Source of the DNA: Luteococcus sanguinis
GTDB lineage: Bacteria; Actinomycetota; Actinomycetes; Propionibacteriales; Propionibacteriaceae
Length of the DNA: 64,000 nucleotides
Reading direction: 5' to 3'
NCBI RefSeq assembly: GCF_039527675.1
Contig: NZ_BAAAKI010000016.1
Location: 62,001 to 126,000 of the forward strand
The translations under genes were made by a program, and so were the position numbers. How positions within the stretch are numbered: position 1 is the first letter of the stretch; each line of letters opens with the position of its first letter. The notes beneath the pieces were generated by a model that worked only from the letters and a program-made list of their open reading frames with translations, ran no database searches and was not told the DNA's origin. Positions 7,942 through 17,243 of this stretch are shown here, one piece after another.

Positions 7942-9372
7942 TCAGACGGCGATGACGGCCGCTGGCCGCACCGAGGCGAGGTAGAGCCGCTCGCGGCGGC
8001 GTCGGGCCAGGAGCATCGCGCCGGCCAGGAAGGGCCCGACGACGACATAGCAGGCCCACGCGGCGGTGAGGTGGCCACCGAAGCCGAACAGCACGATGGC
8101 GATCAGCCCGGCGGCGGTCCAGTTGGACACTCCCTCGATCACCAGCGGGCTGACGGTGTCGCGCATGCCGCGCATCGCGCCGGACTGCTGGATCGCGATC
8201 GCCCAGAAGGGCTGGGTGAAGACCATGACGTGCATGGTGCGCACCCCGAGGTCGACCAGCGCCGGATCGTGCAGGAAGAAGCGGACGATCGGCTCGGCGA
8301 ACACCCACAGCGCCACCGCCACGATGCACACCAGGGCGACGCCGTCGCGGGTCGCCATCCGGGTGATGGTCATCGCGCGGGGTACGTCGCCGGCGCCCAG
8401 CGCCCGTCCGAGCATGGACGTGTGGGCGATCTGCACCCCGAAGCCGACCAGGAAGGCCATGCTCATCAGCTGGTTGACGACGCGGTGCACGGCCAGCTCG
8501 TCGGTGCCGACGTGGCTGATCATCATCGTCACCGCCAGCCAGGCGGTGGAGATCAGCAGTTGTTCACCAGCCGCTGGGACCCCCAGCCGCAGCACCTCGC
8601 TGATCAGCTCGCGTCGAGGGCGCCAACCCTGTCGCCCGGCGATCGTCATGCCGCGACGTCCCTGCCACAGCGCCGCCACCAGCAGACACAGCCCCACACC
8701 ACGCGAGACGAAGGTGGCCCAGGCAGCACCCGAGACACCCAGCTCGGGGAGGGGCCCGCGTCCCTCGATCAGCGCCCAGGCCAGTGGGACATTCAGCACC
8801 GCCGCCACCATCGTCGCCACCATCGGCGTCTTTGAGTCACCGGCACCGCGCAGCGCACCGCCCAGCACGTCCAGGCCGACGATCACGCCGGCGGTGCCCA
8901 TGGTGATCCGCAGGTAGCTGACCGCCAGCGGGGCCGCCTCGGCGTCCAGGCCGAAGCCCGCGACGATCACCGGGGCGCCGACGATCCCGACCACCACGAA
9001 GGGCAGCGCCAGGATCCCCGACCAAACCAGCGCCTGGCGGGCCAACTGGGAGGCCCGATGCGTGTCCCCGGCCCCGATGGTGTGCGCCACCAGGATCGAG
9101 CACCCGACGCTCAGCGCCGCCAGAGAACTGAGGACGATGAACATCACCTGCAGCGACGCACCCACGGCGGCCAGGGCGGCCGCCCCGAGCCCTGCGACCA
9201 GCGCGGTGTTGGCGAGGTCGAGGCTGAGCTGCAGCACCTGTTCAGCGATGATCGGGCCAGCCAGCCGGTGCAGGCGTCCCCGCAGGCCATCCATGGGGGG
9301 CAGCTGCGTCGGGGTCGGTGCGGCGTCCAAGGACGGGCCGGTCGAGACGTCATCGGAAGGGGTGGAGCTCAC
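7942..9372 (-). CDS. MATE-family multidrug/solute antiporter
   Basis: 476 residues, about 12 membrane helices in two homologous halves. The MATE pattern is visible in LAGPIIAEQVLQLSLDLANTALVAGLG near the N-terminus and in VGTDELAVHRVVNQLMSMAFLVGFG in the second half. It exports cationic compounds by Na+ or H+ exchange. Its stop is exactly adjacent to the stop of the convergent M4 protease (TAG at 7939-7941, then TGA complement at 7942-7944), leaving no room for a separate terminator. The start at 9372 (MSSTPSDD) has a Pro/Thr-rich cytosolic leader of about 30 residues. Confidence 0.9.
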   Translation of the reverse strand: MSSTPSDDVSTGPSLDAAPTPTQLPPMDGLRGRLHRLAGPIIAEQVLQLSLDLANTALVAGLGAAALAAVGASLQVMFIVLSSLAALSVGCSILVAHTIGAGDTHRASQLARQALVWSGILALPFVVVGIVGAPVIVAGFGLDAEAAPLAVSYLRITMGTAGVIVGLDVLGGALRGAGDSKTPMVATMVAAVLNVPLAWALIEGRGPLPELGVSGAAWATFVSRGVGLCLLVAALWQGRRGMTIAGRQGWRPRRELISEVLRLGVPAAGEQLLISTAWLAVTMMISHVGTDELAVHRVVNQLMSMAFLVGFGVQIAHTSMLGRALGAGDVPRAMTITRMATRDGVALVCIVAVALWVFAEPIVRFFLHDPALVDLGVRTMHVMVFTQPFWAIAIQQSGAMRGMRDTVSPLVIEGVSNWTAAGLIAIVLFGFGGHLTAAWACYVVVGPFLAGAMLLARRRRERLYLASVRPAAVIAV

Positions 9373-9524
9373 TGGGGCAATCCAACCACCGACACCGCGC
9401 TCCTCCCAGCGGAAGCCAGCGACCCCTCAGGCAGCGCGCGTGCCTCACCAACCCTCAAGTGAAGATCATGTTTCGGTGCGCAAGATGCTTGCACAACAGG
9501 GTGGGCAACCCTGAGGGTGTCCGC

Positions 9525-10958
9525 ATGACCTCTGTAGCCCCCAACACCGAGGGTCGCTCCGGCGAACCCGCACTGAACCGCGTCATCGGCCCGGGCTTGT
9601 TGTTGCTGTTCATCATCGGCGACATCCTGGGCACCGGTGTCTACGCCCTGACCGGCAAGGTGGCTGCCCAGGTCGGCGGAATCGTCTGGCTACCCTTCCT
9701 GTGCGCGTTCATCGTCGCGCTGCTCACCGCCTTCAGCTATCTCGAGCTCGTCACCAAGTACCCCCAGGCCGCCGGCGCTGCCCTGTACACGCACCGTGCG
9801 TTCAAGAGCGGCTTGTTCACCTTCATCATCACCTTCACCGTCATGTGCTCCGGCCTGACCTCGGCCGCGTCCGCGTCCAAGGCCTTCGCCGGCAACCTCG
9901 CCCACGTCATGGGTTGGACGAGTGCCGAGACCGGCAACGGCCTCAAGATGCTGGCCGCAGGCTTCATACTGTTGGTGATGGCGGTGAACCTGCGCGGTGT
10001 CTCCGAGTCGGTGAAGATCAACGTCGTCCTCACCGTGATCGAGCTCTCGGGCCTGGTTCTGGTGCTGGTGGTCGGCGCCTGGGCCATATCCCACGGGCAG
10101 GGCGACTTCTCCCGGCTGAACGACATCAACATCCCCGACGGCAAGACGGCCTTCAGCTCCGTGACCGCGGCCACCGCCCTGGCCTTCTTCGCGATGGTCG
10201 GTTTCGAGGACTCGGTGAACATGGCCGAGGAGACCAAGGATCCGGTGCGCACCTTCCCGAAGATCCTGCTGACCGGTCTGTGCCTGACCGGCGTGGTCTA
10301 CGTCCTCGTGGCGATCACCTCCATCGCGCTGGTTTCTCCCAGCAAGCTCGGCGAGGGTTCCACCCCGCTGCTGCAGGTGATCCAGGCCGGCGCCCCCAAC
10401 TTCCCGACCGGCCTCTTCGCCCTGATCACGATGTTCGCGGTGTCGAACACCGCCCTGCTGAACATGCTGATGGCCTCCCGCCTGCTCTACGGCATGGCCC
10501 ACGAGCGGGTGCTGCCGGCCCAGCTCGGCAAGGTGAGCGCGGCCCGCAAGACGCCGTGGGTGGCCATCATCTTCACCACGCTGGTCTGCCTCGGCCTGAT
10601 CTGGTTCAGCAACCTGACCGCCCTGGGTGGCACCACCGCCCTGCTGCTGTTGTGCGTGTTCACCGTCGTGAACGTCGCCGTGCTGGTGCTGCGCAAGGAC
10701 GTCAAGGACGTCAAGCACTTCAAGACGCCGACCATCGCCGCCGTCCTGGGCGCCATCACCGCCTTCTTCCTGGCCAGCCCCTTCTCGGGTCGCGCGAGCG
10801 CCGACTACAAGGTGGCCGGGTGGCTGCTGCTGGTGGGCGTCGTTCTCGGTGTGATCACCTACCTGATCAACAAGTACGTGTATCACCAGGACACGCGCTT
10901 CCACGACGTCGAACACCTCGGCGACATCGATTGGGAGGAAGAGCACCCCATCAGGTGA
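9525..10958 (+). CDS. APC-family amino acid permease
   Basis: 477 residues. The ATG at 9525 (MTSVAPNTEGRSGEP) follows CTGAGGG. Twelve helices are visible. GDILGTGVYALTG is the helix-1 substrate motif of the APC superfamily, and FFAMVGFEDSVNMAEE is the helix-6/consensus region of the CAT/GadC-like groups. The last 40 residues form an acidic cytosolic tail. It is probably a proton-coupled amino acid importer; the substrate cannot be read from sequence. It is followed by a strong hairpin. Confidence 0.9.
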   Translation: MTSVAPNTEGRSGEPALNRVIGPGLLLLFIIGDILGTGVYALTGKVAAQVGGIVWLPFLCAFIVALLTAFSYLELVTKYPQAAGAALYTHRAFKSGLFTFIITFTVMCSGLTSAASASKAFAGNLAHVMGWTSAETGNGLKMLAAGFILLVMAVNLRGVSESVKINVVLTVIELSGLVLVLVVGAWAISHGQGDFSRLNDINIPDGKTAFSSVTAATALAFFAMVGFEDSVNMAEETKDPVRTFPKILLTGLCLTGVVYVLVAITSIALVSPSKLGEGSTPLLQVIQAGAPNFPTGLFALITMFAVSNTALLNMLMASRLLYGMAHERVLPAQLGKVSAARKTPWVAIIFTTLVCLGLIWFSNLTALGGTTALLLLCVFTVVNVAVLVLRKDVKDVKHFKTPTIAAVLGAITAFFLASPFSGRASADYKVAGWLLLVGVVLGVITYLINKYVYHQDTRFHDVEHLGDIDWEEEHPIR

Positions 10959-10999
10959 ACGTGCGCTCGCACGTGGTCCCCGCGTGCGAGGGAGCCAGC

Positions 11000-11032
11000 G
11001 AACGGGTCGGACGAGTGTCGTCCGACCCGTTC
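11000..11032 (+). terminator. Perfect 15-bp hairpin after the APC permease
   Basis: GAACGGGTCGGACGA pairs perfectly with TCGTCCGACCCGTTC around a GTG loop, 41 bp after the APC stop and 36 bp before the next start. There is no T-run, as is common for actinobacterial terminators. Confidence 0.75.
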
Positions 11033-11068
11033 CGCCTTCCTGGCCTCGGAATTCCCTATTGTGCGTCC

Positions 11069-12265
11069 ATGACCACCCCGAAGCTTGGGCTGCTCCCCAA
11101 GATCCTCATCGCGATCATCCTGGGCATCATCTGCGGACTGTTTCTGCCCACCTGGCTGGTGCGGGTCTTCGTGACCTTCAACGGCCTGTTCGGGAGCTTC
11201 TTGTCCTTCATGATCCCGCTGATCATCCTCGGCCTGATCGCCCCCGCCATCTCCGAGCTCGGCACCGGTGCCGGCAAGTGGCTGGGCATCACGGCCGCCA
11301 TCGCCTACGGATCCACACTCTTCGCGGGCTTCATGGGCTGGGCGGCCGCGTCAGCCTTCCTGCCGAGCCTGCTGCGCGGACGTGAGGCGGCCTCCTTCGA
11401 CAACCCGGAGGACGCGCTGCTTGCCCCATACTTCACCGTCGAAATGCCCCCGGCGCTGAGCGTGATGACCGCGCTGGTGCTGGCCTTCGTGGTCGGCGTG
11501 GCCCTCACCGTCGTGAAGGGCGACACATTGCTGAAGGGCTTCGTGGAGTTCCGCGAGATCGTCAACAAGGTGATCGTCGCGATCATCATCCCGCTGCTGC
11601 CCCTGTACATCTTCGGCATCTTCCTGAACATGACCAAGGTGGGCGAGGTGTGGGCCATCATCACGACCTTCCTCGGCGTCATCCTGCTGGTCTTCGCGCT
11701 CACGCTGACCCTGCTGCTGATCCAGTACTCGGTGGCGGGCGCGATCGCGCACCGCAACCCGCTGACCATGCTCAAGACGCTGCTGCCGGCCTACATGACC
11801 GCGCTCGGCACCTCCTCCTCGGCGGCGACCATCCCGGTCACGCTGCGCCAGACCATCAAGTCCGGCGTCGCGGAACCGATTGCCTCCTTCGTCATCCCGC
11901 TGTGCGCCACGGTCCACCTGGCGGGGTCCACCATCAAGATCACCGTCTTCTCTCTCGCAGTGATGATGCTCTACGGCATGGAGATCCGTCCGATGGCCAT
12001 CGTCGGCTTCATCTTCATGCTGGGCATCACCATGGTCGCCGCCCCCGGTGTGCCCGGTGGCGCGATCATGACCGCGGCTGGCCTGTTGGCGTCCATGCTG
12101 GGCTTCAACGAGGCGCAGGTCGGCCTGATGATCGCCATCTACATCGCGATCGACTCCTTCGGCACGGCGACCAATGTCACCGGTGACGCGGCCATCGCCC
12201 ATGTCGTCGCCACTCTGGCCCGTCGAGCCAACCATCCGGGCGCCACGTCAGCCACCCCTGCCTGA
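11069..12265 (+). CDS. Dicarboxylate/amino acid:cation symporter (DAACS, SLC1-like)
   Basis: 398 residues from the ATG at 11069 (MTTPKLGLLPKILIA). The family reentrant-loop motif is seen as TALGTSSSAATIPVTL (Ser-rich hairpin HP1), and the substrate/Na+ region as FGTATNVTGDAAIAHVV near the C-terminus, where GltPh has NMDG and DRxxT-like residues. It imports glutamate, aspartate, serine or dicarboxylates with Na+ or H+. It is flanked by hairpins on both sides, so it is probably transcribed alone. Confidence 0.92.
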   Translation: MTTPKLGLLPKILIAIILGIICGLFLPTWLVRVFVTFNGLFGSFLSFMIPLIILGLIAPAISELGTGAGKWLGITAAIAYGSTLFAGFMGWAAASAFLPSLLRGREAASFDNPEDALLAPYFTVEMPPALSVMTALVLAFVVGVALTVVKGDTLLKGFVEFREIVNKVIVAIIIPLLPLYIFGIFLNMTKVGEVWAIITTFLGVILLVFALTLTLLLIQYSVAGAIAHRNPLTMLKTLLPAYMTALGTSSSAATIPVTLRQTIKSGVAEPIASFVIPLCATVHLAGSTIKITVFSLAVMMLYGMEIRPMAIVGFIFMLGITMVAAPGVPGGAIMTAAGLLASMLGFNEAQVGLMIAIYIAIDSFGTATNVTGDAAIAHVVATLARRANHPGATSATPA

Positions 12266-12280
12266 CCCCACCAACACCGA

Positions 12281-12338
12281 CCCGGCCAGCACCAACCCGG
12301 CCAGCACCAACCCGGCCAGCACCAACCCGACAAGCACC
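12281..12338. repeat. 15-bp tandem repeat (CCCGGCCAGCACCAA, about 3.9 units)
   Basis: Three perfect 15-bp units at 12281-12325 and a diverged fourth, starting 16 bp after the DAACS stop. One frame reads PASTN repeats but has no start signal of its own. It may mark a hypervariable C-terminus or a slippage array. Confidence 0.8.
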
Positions 12339-12352
12339 GCCCCCAAAGCACG

Positions 12353-12417
12353 AAGAACGCCCGCCCAGCGCGAGACGGCCCCTGATCGGGACCGGATCGC
12401 CCTGGGCGGGCGTTCTT
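12353..12417. repeat. 75-bp palindrome family, diverged copy 2 / convergent terminator
   Basis: Perfect 15-bp arms AAGAACGCCCGCCCA (12353-12367) and TGGGCGGGCGTTCTT (12403-12417). The right half contains GGGACCGGAT and ends TTCTTGGCGGG, like the other copies of the 75-bp family. It lies between the convergent DAACS and putP genes and can terminate both. Confidence 0.65.
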
Positions 12418-12433
12418 GGCGGGCGCGGCAAAC

Positions 12434-13948
12434 TCAGCCAGCGGCGCGCACCTCGGCCAACGTCCGGTCGAACTCGTCCTCGATCTCCGTGTTCGGCCGC
12501 CACGTCACGCGGCTCACCAGCCAGGCCACCAGCAGGTTGCCGAGGAAGCCCGGGACGATCTCGTAGAGGTCGAAGATGTGGCCCGGACCACCGGCGATGT
12601 TGCCCCAGATGCCCACCAGCACGGCTCCGGTCACCATGCCGGCGAGCGCACCCATGGCGGAGAGCCGGCGCCAGAACAGGGTCAGCAGGGTGATTGGGCC
12701 GAAGGAGGCGCCGAAACCAGCCCACGCGAAGGCCACCAGCGACAGGATCGTGTCGTTCTGCGTCCACGCCATCAGCATCGCGACCAGCGAGACGATCAGC
12801 ACGGCCAGTCGTCCGAGGGCCACGAAGTGCTTGTCGGAACGCTGGTCACGCCCCAGTGCCTTGTAGATGTCCTCCACCAGCGCGGACGAGGTGACCAGCA
12901 GCTGGCTTGAGATCGTGGACATGATCGCCGCCAGCACCGCCGCCAGCATGAAACCGGCGATCAGCGGGTGGAACAGTATCTGGCCCATCTTGATGTAGAT
13001 GGTCTCTGGGTCCTCCAGCTTCATGCCCTGCTTCTGGTACCAGGCAACGCCCACCATGGCCGTCGCGACCGCACCGAGGACGGCGAACAGCATCCAGCCG
13101 ATGCCGATCCGGCGCCCCATCTTCGCCTCGCCCGTGGTCCGCAGGGCCATGAAGCGGACGATGATGTGTGGCTGGCCGAAGTAGCCCAGCCCCCACGCGA
13201 GGGCCGAGACGATGCCCAGCAGCGCGACGCCCGTCATCGGGTGCGGCAGCAGGGCCAGTCGGTCGATGTTCGCAGCTCGGTCGGATTCACCCACCAGGCG
13301 CGAGAGCTCCCCAAAACCACCCAGACGTACCAGGCCGACCACGGGGACGGCGATCAGCGCGAGCGCCATCATCGCGCCCTGCACGAAGTCGGTGTAGCTC
13401 ACAGCGAGGAAGCCGCCGAACAGCGTGTAGGCCACCGTCACGCCGGCGACCACGAGCATCCCGGTGCGATAGCCCATGCCATAGGAGGATTCGAAGAAGA
13501 CGCCACCGGCGACCATGCCGGAGCTGACGTAGAAGGTGAAGAAGACCAGGATGATCACGCCGGAGGCGATGCGCAGCAGCCGGCTGGAGTCCCGCAACCG
13601 GTTCTCGAGGAAGCTCGGGATCGTGATCGAGTCGTTCGCGACCTGGGTGTAGGCGCGCAACCGGGGGGCCACGAACTTCCAGTTGAGCCAGGCGCCAACG
13701 GTCAGGCCGACGGCGATCCACGCCTCCACCAGACCGGCGGCGTAGATGGCGCCCGGCAGGCCCATCAACAGCCAGCCCGACATGTCCGCGGCTCCGGCCG
13801 ACAGCGCGGCGACGGCGGGGGAGAGCTCACGTCCACCGAGCATGTAGTCCGACAGGTTGTGCGTCTTGCGGTAGGAGTACCAACCGATGGCCAGCATGGC
13901 GGCCATGTAGGTCACCATGGCCAGGGTCTGGAAGGCGGTGTCACTCAT
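12434..13948 (-). CDS. putP: Sodium/proline symporter
   Basis: 504 residues from the ATG at 13948 (MSDTAFQTLAM), with AAAGG 8 nt upstream; a GTG at 13955 would overlap that site. Thirteen helices of the SSS family. Proline-transporter hallmarks are LGGRELSPAVAALSAGAADMSGWLLMG (helix 2 with Na+ ligands) and AWAGFGASFGPITLLTLFW near the C-terminus. It imports proline with Na+ for osmoprotection or nutrition. No putA is next to it in this window. The last 20 residues are a charged cytosolic tail. Confidence 0.93.
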   Translation of the reverse strand: MSDTAFQTLAMVTYMAAMLAIGWYSYRKTHNLSDYMLGGRELSPAVAALSAGAADMSGWLLMGLPGAIYAAGLVEAWIAVGLTVGAWLNWKFVAPRLRAYTQVANDSITIPSFLENRLRDSSRLLRIASGVIILVFFTFYVSSGMVAGGVFFESSYGMGYRTGMLVVAGVTVAYTLFGGFLAVSYTDFVQGAMMALALIAVPVVGLVRLGGFGELSRLVGESDRAANIDRLALLPHPMTGVALLGIVSALAWGLGYFGQPHIIVRFMALRTTGEAKMGRRIGIGWMLFAVLGAVATAMVGVAWYQKQGMKLEDPETIYIKMGQILFHPLIAGFMLAAVLAAIMSTISSQLLVTSSALVEDIYKALGRDQRSDKHFVALGRLAVLIVSLVAMLMAWTQNDTILSLVAFAWAGFGASFGPITLLTLFWRRLSAMGALAGMVTGAVLVGIWGNIAGGPGHIFDLYEIVPGFLGNLLVAWLVSRVTWRPNTEIEDEFDRTLAEVRAAG

Positions 13949-14028
13949 GTGGGGCACCTTTCGCGTCCAATGGTCCCGGGGGTCGGGATGACGAAAACCT
14001 ACCGGAGTGGGCTTCGCGGGGGGCGCGT

Positions 14029-14967
14029 ATGCTCACGCGAGTGACTTTCGCCCCCCAGCACGAGTTCCCCGGTCCGTCCAGCGCGCTGCAAGGGGCGGAA
14101 CCGCTGGAGTTCGAGTACCTGGGGCTGGCGGACGAGCCGCCCACGCTGGTCGAGTACCACCGCGGTTGGGACATCCAGAAAGAGCGCCACGCCCGCGTCG
14201 CCGCCCGCGAGATCCCCGGCCGGGTGCTGTTCGTGGAGCACGAGTCGGTCTACACGGCCGGCCGCCAGACCCGCCCCGATGAACGTCCCTTCGACGGCAC
14301 GCCCGTGGTCGACGTCGACCGCGGTGGCAACATCACCTGGCATGGCCCCGGCCAGCTGGTCGGCTATCCGATCGTGCGGCTACCCGACCGGGTCGGCGTC
14401 GTCGACCACGTCCGGCGCGTCGAGCAGGCCGTGATCGAACTGTTGGCCGACTACGGCATCGAAGCCGGACGCGTGCCCGGTCGCACGGGCGTCTGGCTGC
14501 CCGCGGACGACCCCGCGTCCGTGCCGGTCGTCGTCCCGCCGACCCACCACCACGCCGCCAGCACCGAACGGACGGGCAACTACGTCCCCGGCCTCGCCGG
14601 CGCGCCCGGTGCCCCCGGGCTGCGGATCGTGGGCGTCGAGGGTCACACCCCCGACGTCCTGGTGCCGCAGCACGTGGGTGTGGTGGGGGCTCGTCCGTTG
14701 CGTCCGGAGCGCAAGATCTGCGCCATCGGCATCCGCGTCACCCAGCGCACCACCCTGCACGGCTTCGCGCTGAACGTCACCAATTCCTCGTCGGGCTTCG
14801 ACAACATCGTCCCCTGCGGCATTGCGGACGCCGGGGTAACCTCCATGGAGCAGGAGCTGGACGGGCCCGCTCCGACGCTGCTCGAGGTGGCCCGCCGCCT
14901 CCAACCACTGCTCGCGCAACACCTGACCCGTCAAGGGCACCTCACCTCGGAAGGACCCCTCTCGTGA
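14029..14967 (+). CDS. lipB: Lipoyl(octanoyl) transferase with a large internal insertion
   Basis: 312 residues. It transfers octanoyl from acyl carrier protein to lipoyl domains, the first step of de novo lipoylation. Family motifs: LFVEHESVYTAGRQT, the GGNITWHGPGQLVGYPI core, catalytic Lys229 (ERKICAIGIRV) and catalytic Cys263 (VPCGIAD). Between RTGVWLP (about 158) and ERKICA (about 226) lie about 65 extra Pro/His/Gly-rich residues (THHHAAS, GAPGAPGLR), where most LipB proteins have a few residues. GGGGGG precedes the ATG at 14029; a GTG at 14041 is an alternative start. It overlaps lipA by GTGA. Confidence 0.93.
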   Translation: MLTRVTFAPQHEFPGPSSALQGAEPLEFEYLGLADEPPTLVEYHRGWDIQKERHARVAAREIPGRVLFVEHESVYTAGRQTRPDERPFDGTPVVDVDRGGNITWHGPGQLVGYPIVRLPDRVGVVDHVRRVEQAVIELLADYGIEAGRVPGRTGVWLPADDPASVPVVVPPTHHHAASTERTGNYVPGLAGAPGAPGLRIVGVEGHTPDVLVPQHVGVVGARPLRPERKICAIGIRVTQRTTLHGFALNVTNSSSGFDNIVPCGIADAGVTSMEQELDGPAPTLLEVARRLQPLLAQHLTRQGHLTSEGPLS

Positions 14968-15884
14968 CCATCGCTCCCGAAGGACGCCGGCTGCTGCGCG
15001 TCGAGGTCAAGAACTCCCAGACTCCGATCGAGCGCAAGCCGGAGTGGATCAAGACGACGGCCACGATGGGGCCCCAGTACAAGGACCTGCAGCAGCTGGT
15101 GAAGGGCAACGACCTGCACACCGTCTGCCAGGAGGCGGGCTGCCCCAACATCTTCGAGTGCTGGGAAGACCGTGAGGCCACCTTCCTGATCGGCGGCGAC
15201 CAGTGCACCCGTCGCTGCGACTTCTGCCAGATCGAGTCCGCCAAGCCCGAGGGCTACGACACCGGCGAGCCCTTGCGCGTCGCCGAGAGTGTCCGGACGA
15301 TGGGCCTGAGGTACGCCACCATCACCGGCGTGTGCCGCGACGACCTCGAGGACGAGGGCGCCTGGCTGTACGCGGAGACCATCCGCAAGGTGCACGAGCT
15401 CAACCCCGGCGTCGGCGTGGAGATGCTGGCGCCCGACTTCAGCGGACGCCCGGAGCTGCTCGGCCAGCTCTTCGATGCTGCTCCCGAGGTCTTCGCGCAC
15501 AACGTCGAGACCGTCCCGCGCATCTTCAAGCGCATCCGTCCGGGCTTCCGCTACGACCGCTCACTGGACGTGATCACCCAGGCGCGTGCGCGTGGCCTGG
15601 TCACCAAGTCGAACCTGATCCTGGGCATGGGCGAGACGCGTGAGGAGATCTCCGAAGCGCTGCAGGACCTCTTCGACGCTGGTTGTGAGCTGATCACGAT
15701 CACCCAGTACCTGCGCCCTGCGGTGACGCTGCTGCCGATCGACCGTTGGGTGACTCCCCAGGAGTTCGACGAGCTGGCCGAGGAGGCGGAGGAGATCGGT
15801 TTCTCCGGGGTGCTATCGGGGCCGCTGGTTCGTTCGTCCTACCGAGCCGGACGCCTCTACCGCCAGGCCGTCGCGGCCCGCTGA
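14964..15884 (+). CDS. lipA: Lipoyl synthase (radical SAM)
   Basis: 306 residues. It inserts two sulfurs into protein-bound octanoyl groups made by LipB. The auxiliary-cluster cysteines are C55-x4-C60-x5-C66 (CQEAGCPNIFEC). The radical-SAM cysteines are C81-x3-C85-x2-C88 (CTRRCDFC). The C-terminal RSSY motif, whose Ser ligates the auxiliary cluster, is present. The GTG start overlaps the lipB stop by 4 bp, so the two are co-translated. Length and residues are all normal. Confidence 0.97.
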   Translation: MTIAPEGRRLLRVEVKNSQTPIERKPEWIKTTATMGPQYKDLQQLVKGNDLHTVCQEAGCPNIFECWEDREATFLIGGDQCTRRCDFCQIESAKPEGYDTGEPLRVAESVRTMGLRYATITGVCRDDLEDEGAWLYAETIRKVHELNPGVGVEMLAPDFSGRPELLGQLFDAAPEVFAHNVETVPRIFKRIRPGFRYDRSLDVITQARARGLVTKSNLILGMGETREEISEALQDLFDAGCELITITQYLRPAVTLLPIDRWVTPQEFDELAEEAEEIGFSGVLSGPLVRSSYRAGRLYRQAVAAR

Positions 15885-15905
15885 CCCTTTGCGCCCAGGG
15901 GGGTG

Positions 15906-17243
15906 TCAGGCGGGGGCCCTGAGCGCGAGCTCGGTGCCCGCGTCGAAGGTCTCCCGGCCGATCCGGGCGCTGGCCGCCCAGAAGCCGACCCCAATCGCCA
16001 GGTAGAACAGGCCGATGCCGGCCAGCAGGGCGCGCGAGGCGCCGTCGGCGGGCAGCAGTGCGGCAGCGGTGACCGCGCCGACCACCACGCCGGCGTTGAA
16101 CAGCGCGTCGTAGACCACGAAGACGCGGCCCTTGAACTCGTCGTCCGTGTGCGCCTGGACGATGGTGTCGATGCACACCTTGAGTGATTGGGCGAGCAAT
16201 CCGATCAGCGGGGACGCGAGCAGCAGCACCGTCGGGTGAAGGACGCTGCCCGGCCCCAGCTGCACGGCGGCGGATGCGAGCAGGGTGACGACCACGGTGG
16301 CGCGCATCCCGATCCGGTGCGCCACCGGGGGGACGACCGCCACCGAGAGCGCGAAGCCGGCGGCGCTCAGCGCCATCCAGCCGCCCACGCCGGCCATCGC
16401 CCCGCCCAACTGCGTGGCGTCGTGGAAGTGGTTGCGGAACAACAGGATCACCGTCGTCAGCGTGGCGCCATAGCCGGCCCGGACGAGCGTGATGGTCGCC
16501 ACCCCCAGAGCCGCGGGTTGGCGTTCGCGCAGGTGACGCAGGCCACCGGCCAGTGCATGCCAGGTCTCGGACGCGCGGGTGACCCGCGAGATCGTCAGTG
16601 GTCCAAAGGCGTGCCGCGGTACCCGGCTGGCGAGTGCCACGGACCCCGCCCACAGCAGGGCCGCGAACAGGAAGATGCCCGCGTCGGCGCGATCGGTGGA
16701 CGTGAACTGTGCCCCGATCATCCGGATCGTCGCCGCGACAGCACCGCTGGCCAGCAGGCCCAGCGGACCCACCATCGGCATCAGCGCGCTGGCGGTGAGG
16801 AATTCGTCCTCGCCGATGGTGTGCTGGAGTGCGGCCGCGAGCCCTGCCAGCAGGAAGCGGTTCAGTGCCAACGCGACCATCAGTGCGGCGAAGAGGGCGG
16901 CCTGTGAGGAGGAACCGTTCGCATCGCTCCCGACCAGCACCGCGACGACGACGGCCAGCGCGCAGCGGACGGCGTCGACGACAACGGCCACCTGCCGGCG
17001 CTGCCAATGGTCGAGCAGGCCGCTGACAAAGGGCCCGACGACCGAGAAGGGCAGCAGCGTGATTGCGAGCATCACGGCCACCGACCAGGCATCCGGCTGG
17101 TCGGCCGGGTTGAACAGGATGTGGCTGGCCATGCCGACCTGCAGCGCGCCATCGGCGCTCTGGGTCAGTACCCGGACGCCGAGCAGGGTGCGGAAGCGGG
17201 GGTGACGCAGCAGGCGCCGCAGGTTCGAGAAGGTCGAGTTCAC
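15906..17243 (-). CDS. MFS transporter
   Basis: 445 residues, 12 predicted helices, in the macrolide-efflux-like MFS group (VLTQSADGALQVGMASHILF in helix 1; DDEFKGRVFVVYDALFNAGVV in the second half). The GTG start at 17243 overlaps the stop of the upstream gene (GTGA), so it is translationally coupled; a GTG at 17261 is less likely. It is probably a drug or metabolite exporter; the substrate is unknown. It ends 21 bp from the convergent lipA. Confidence 0.85.
   Translation of the reverse strand: MNSTFSNLRRLLRHPRFRTLLGVRVLTQSADGALQVGMASHILFNPADQPDAWSVAVMLAITLLPFSVVGPFVSGLLDHWQRRQVAVVVDAVRCALAVVVAVLVGSDANGSSSQAALFAALMVALALNRFLLAGLAAALQHTIGEDEFLTASALMPMVGPLGLLASGAVAATIRMIGAQFTSTDRADAGIFLFAALLWAGSVALASRVPRHAFGPLTISRVTRASETWHALAGGLRHLRERQPAALGVATITLVRAGYGATLTTVILLFRNHFHDATQLGGAMAGVGGWMALSAAGFALSVAVVPPVAHRIGMRATVVVTLLASAAVQLGPGSVLHPTVLLLASPLIGLLAQSLKVCIDTIVQAHTDDEFKGRVFVVYDALFNAGVVVGAVTAAALLPADGASRALLAGIGLFYLAIGVGFWAASARIGRETFDAGTELALRAPA

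Noticed and set aside
12281..12338. Short regularly spaced repeats as a CRISPR array
   Set aside because: The units are directly tandem with no spacers, and no cas genes are present.
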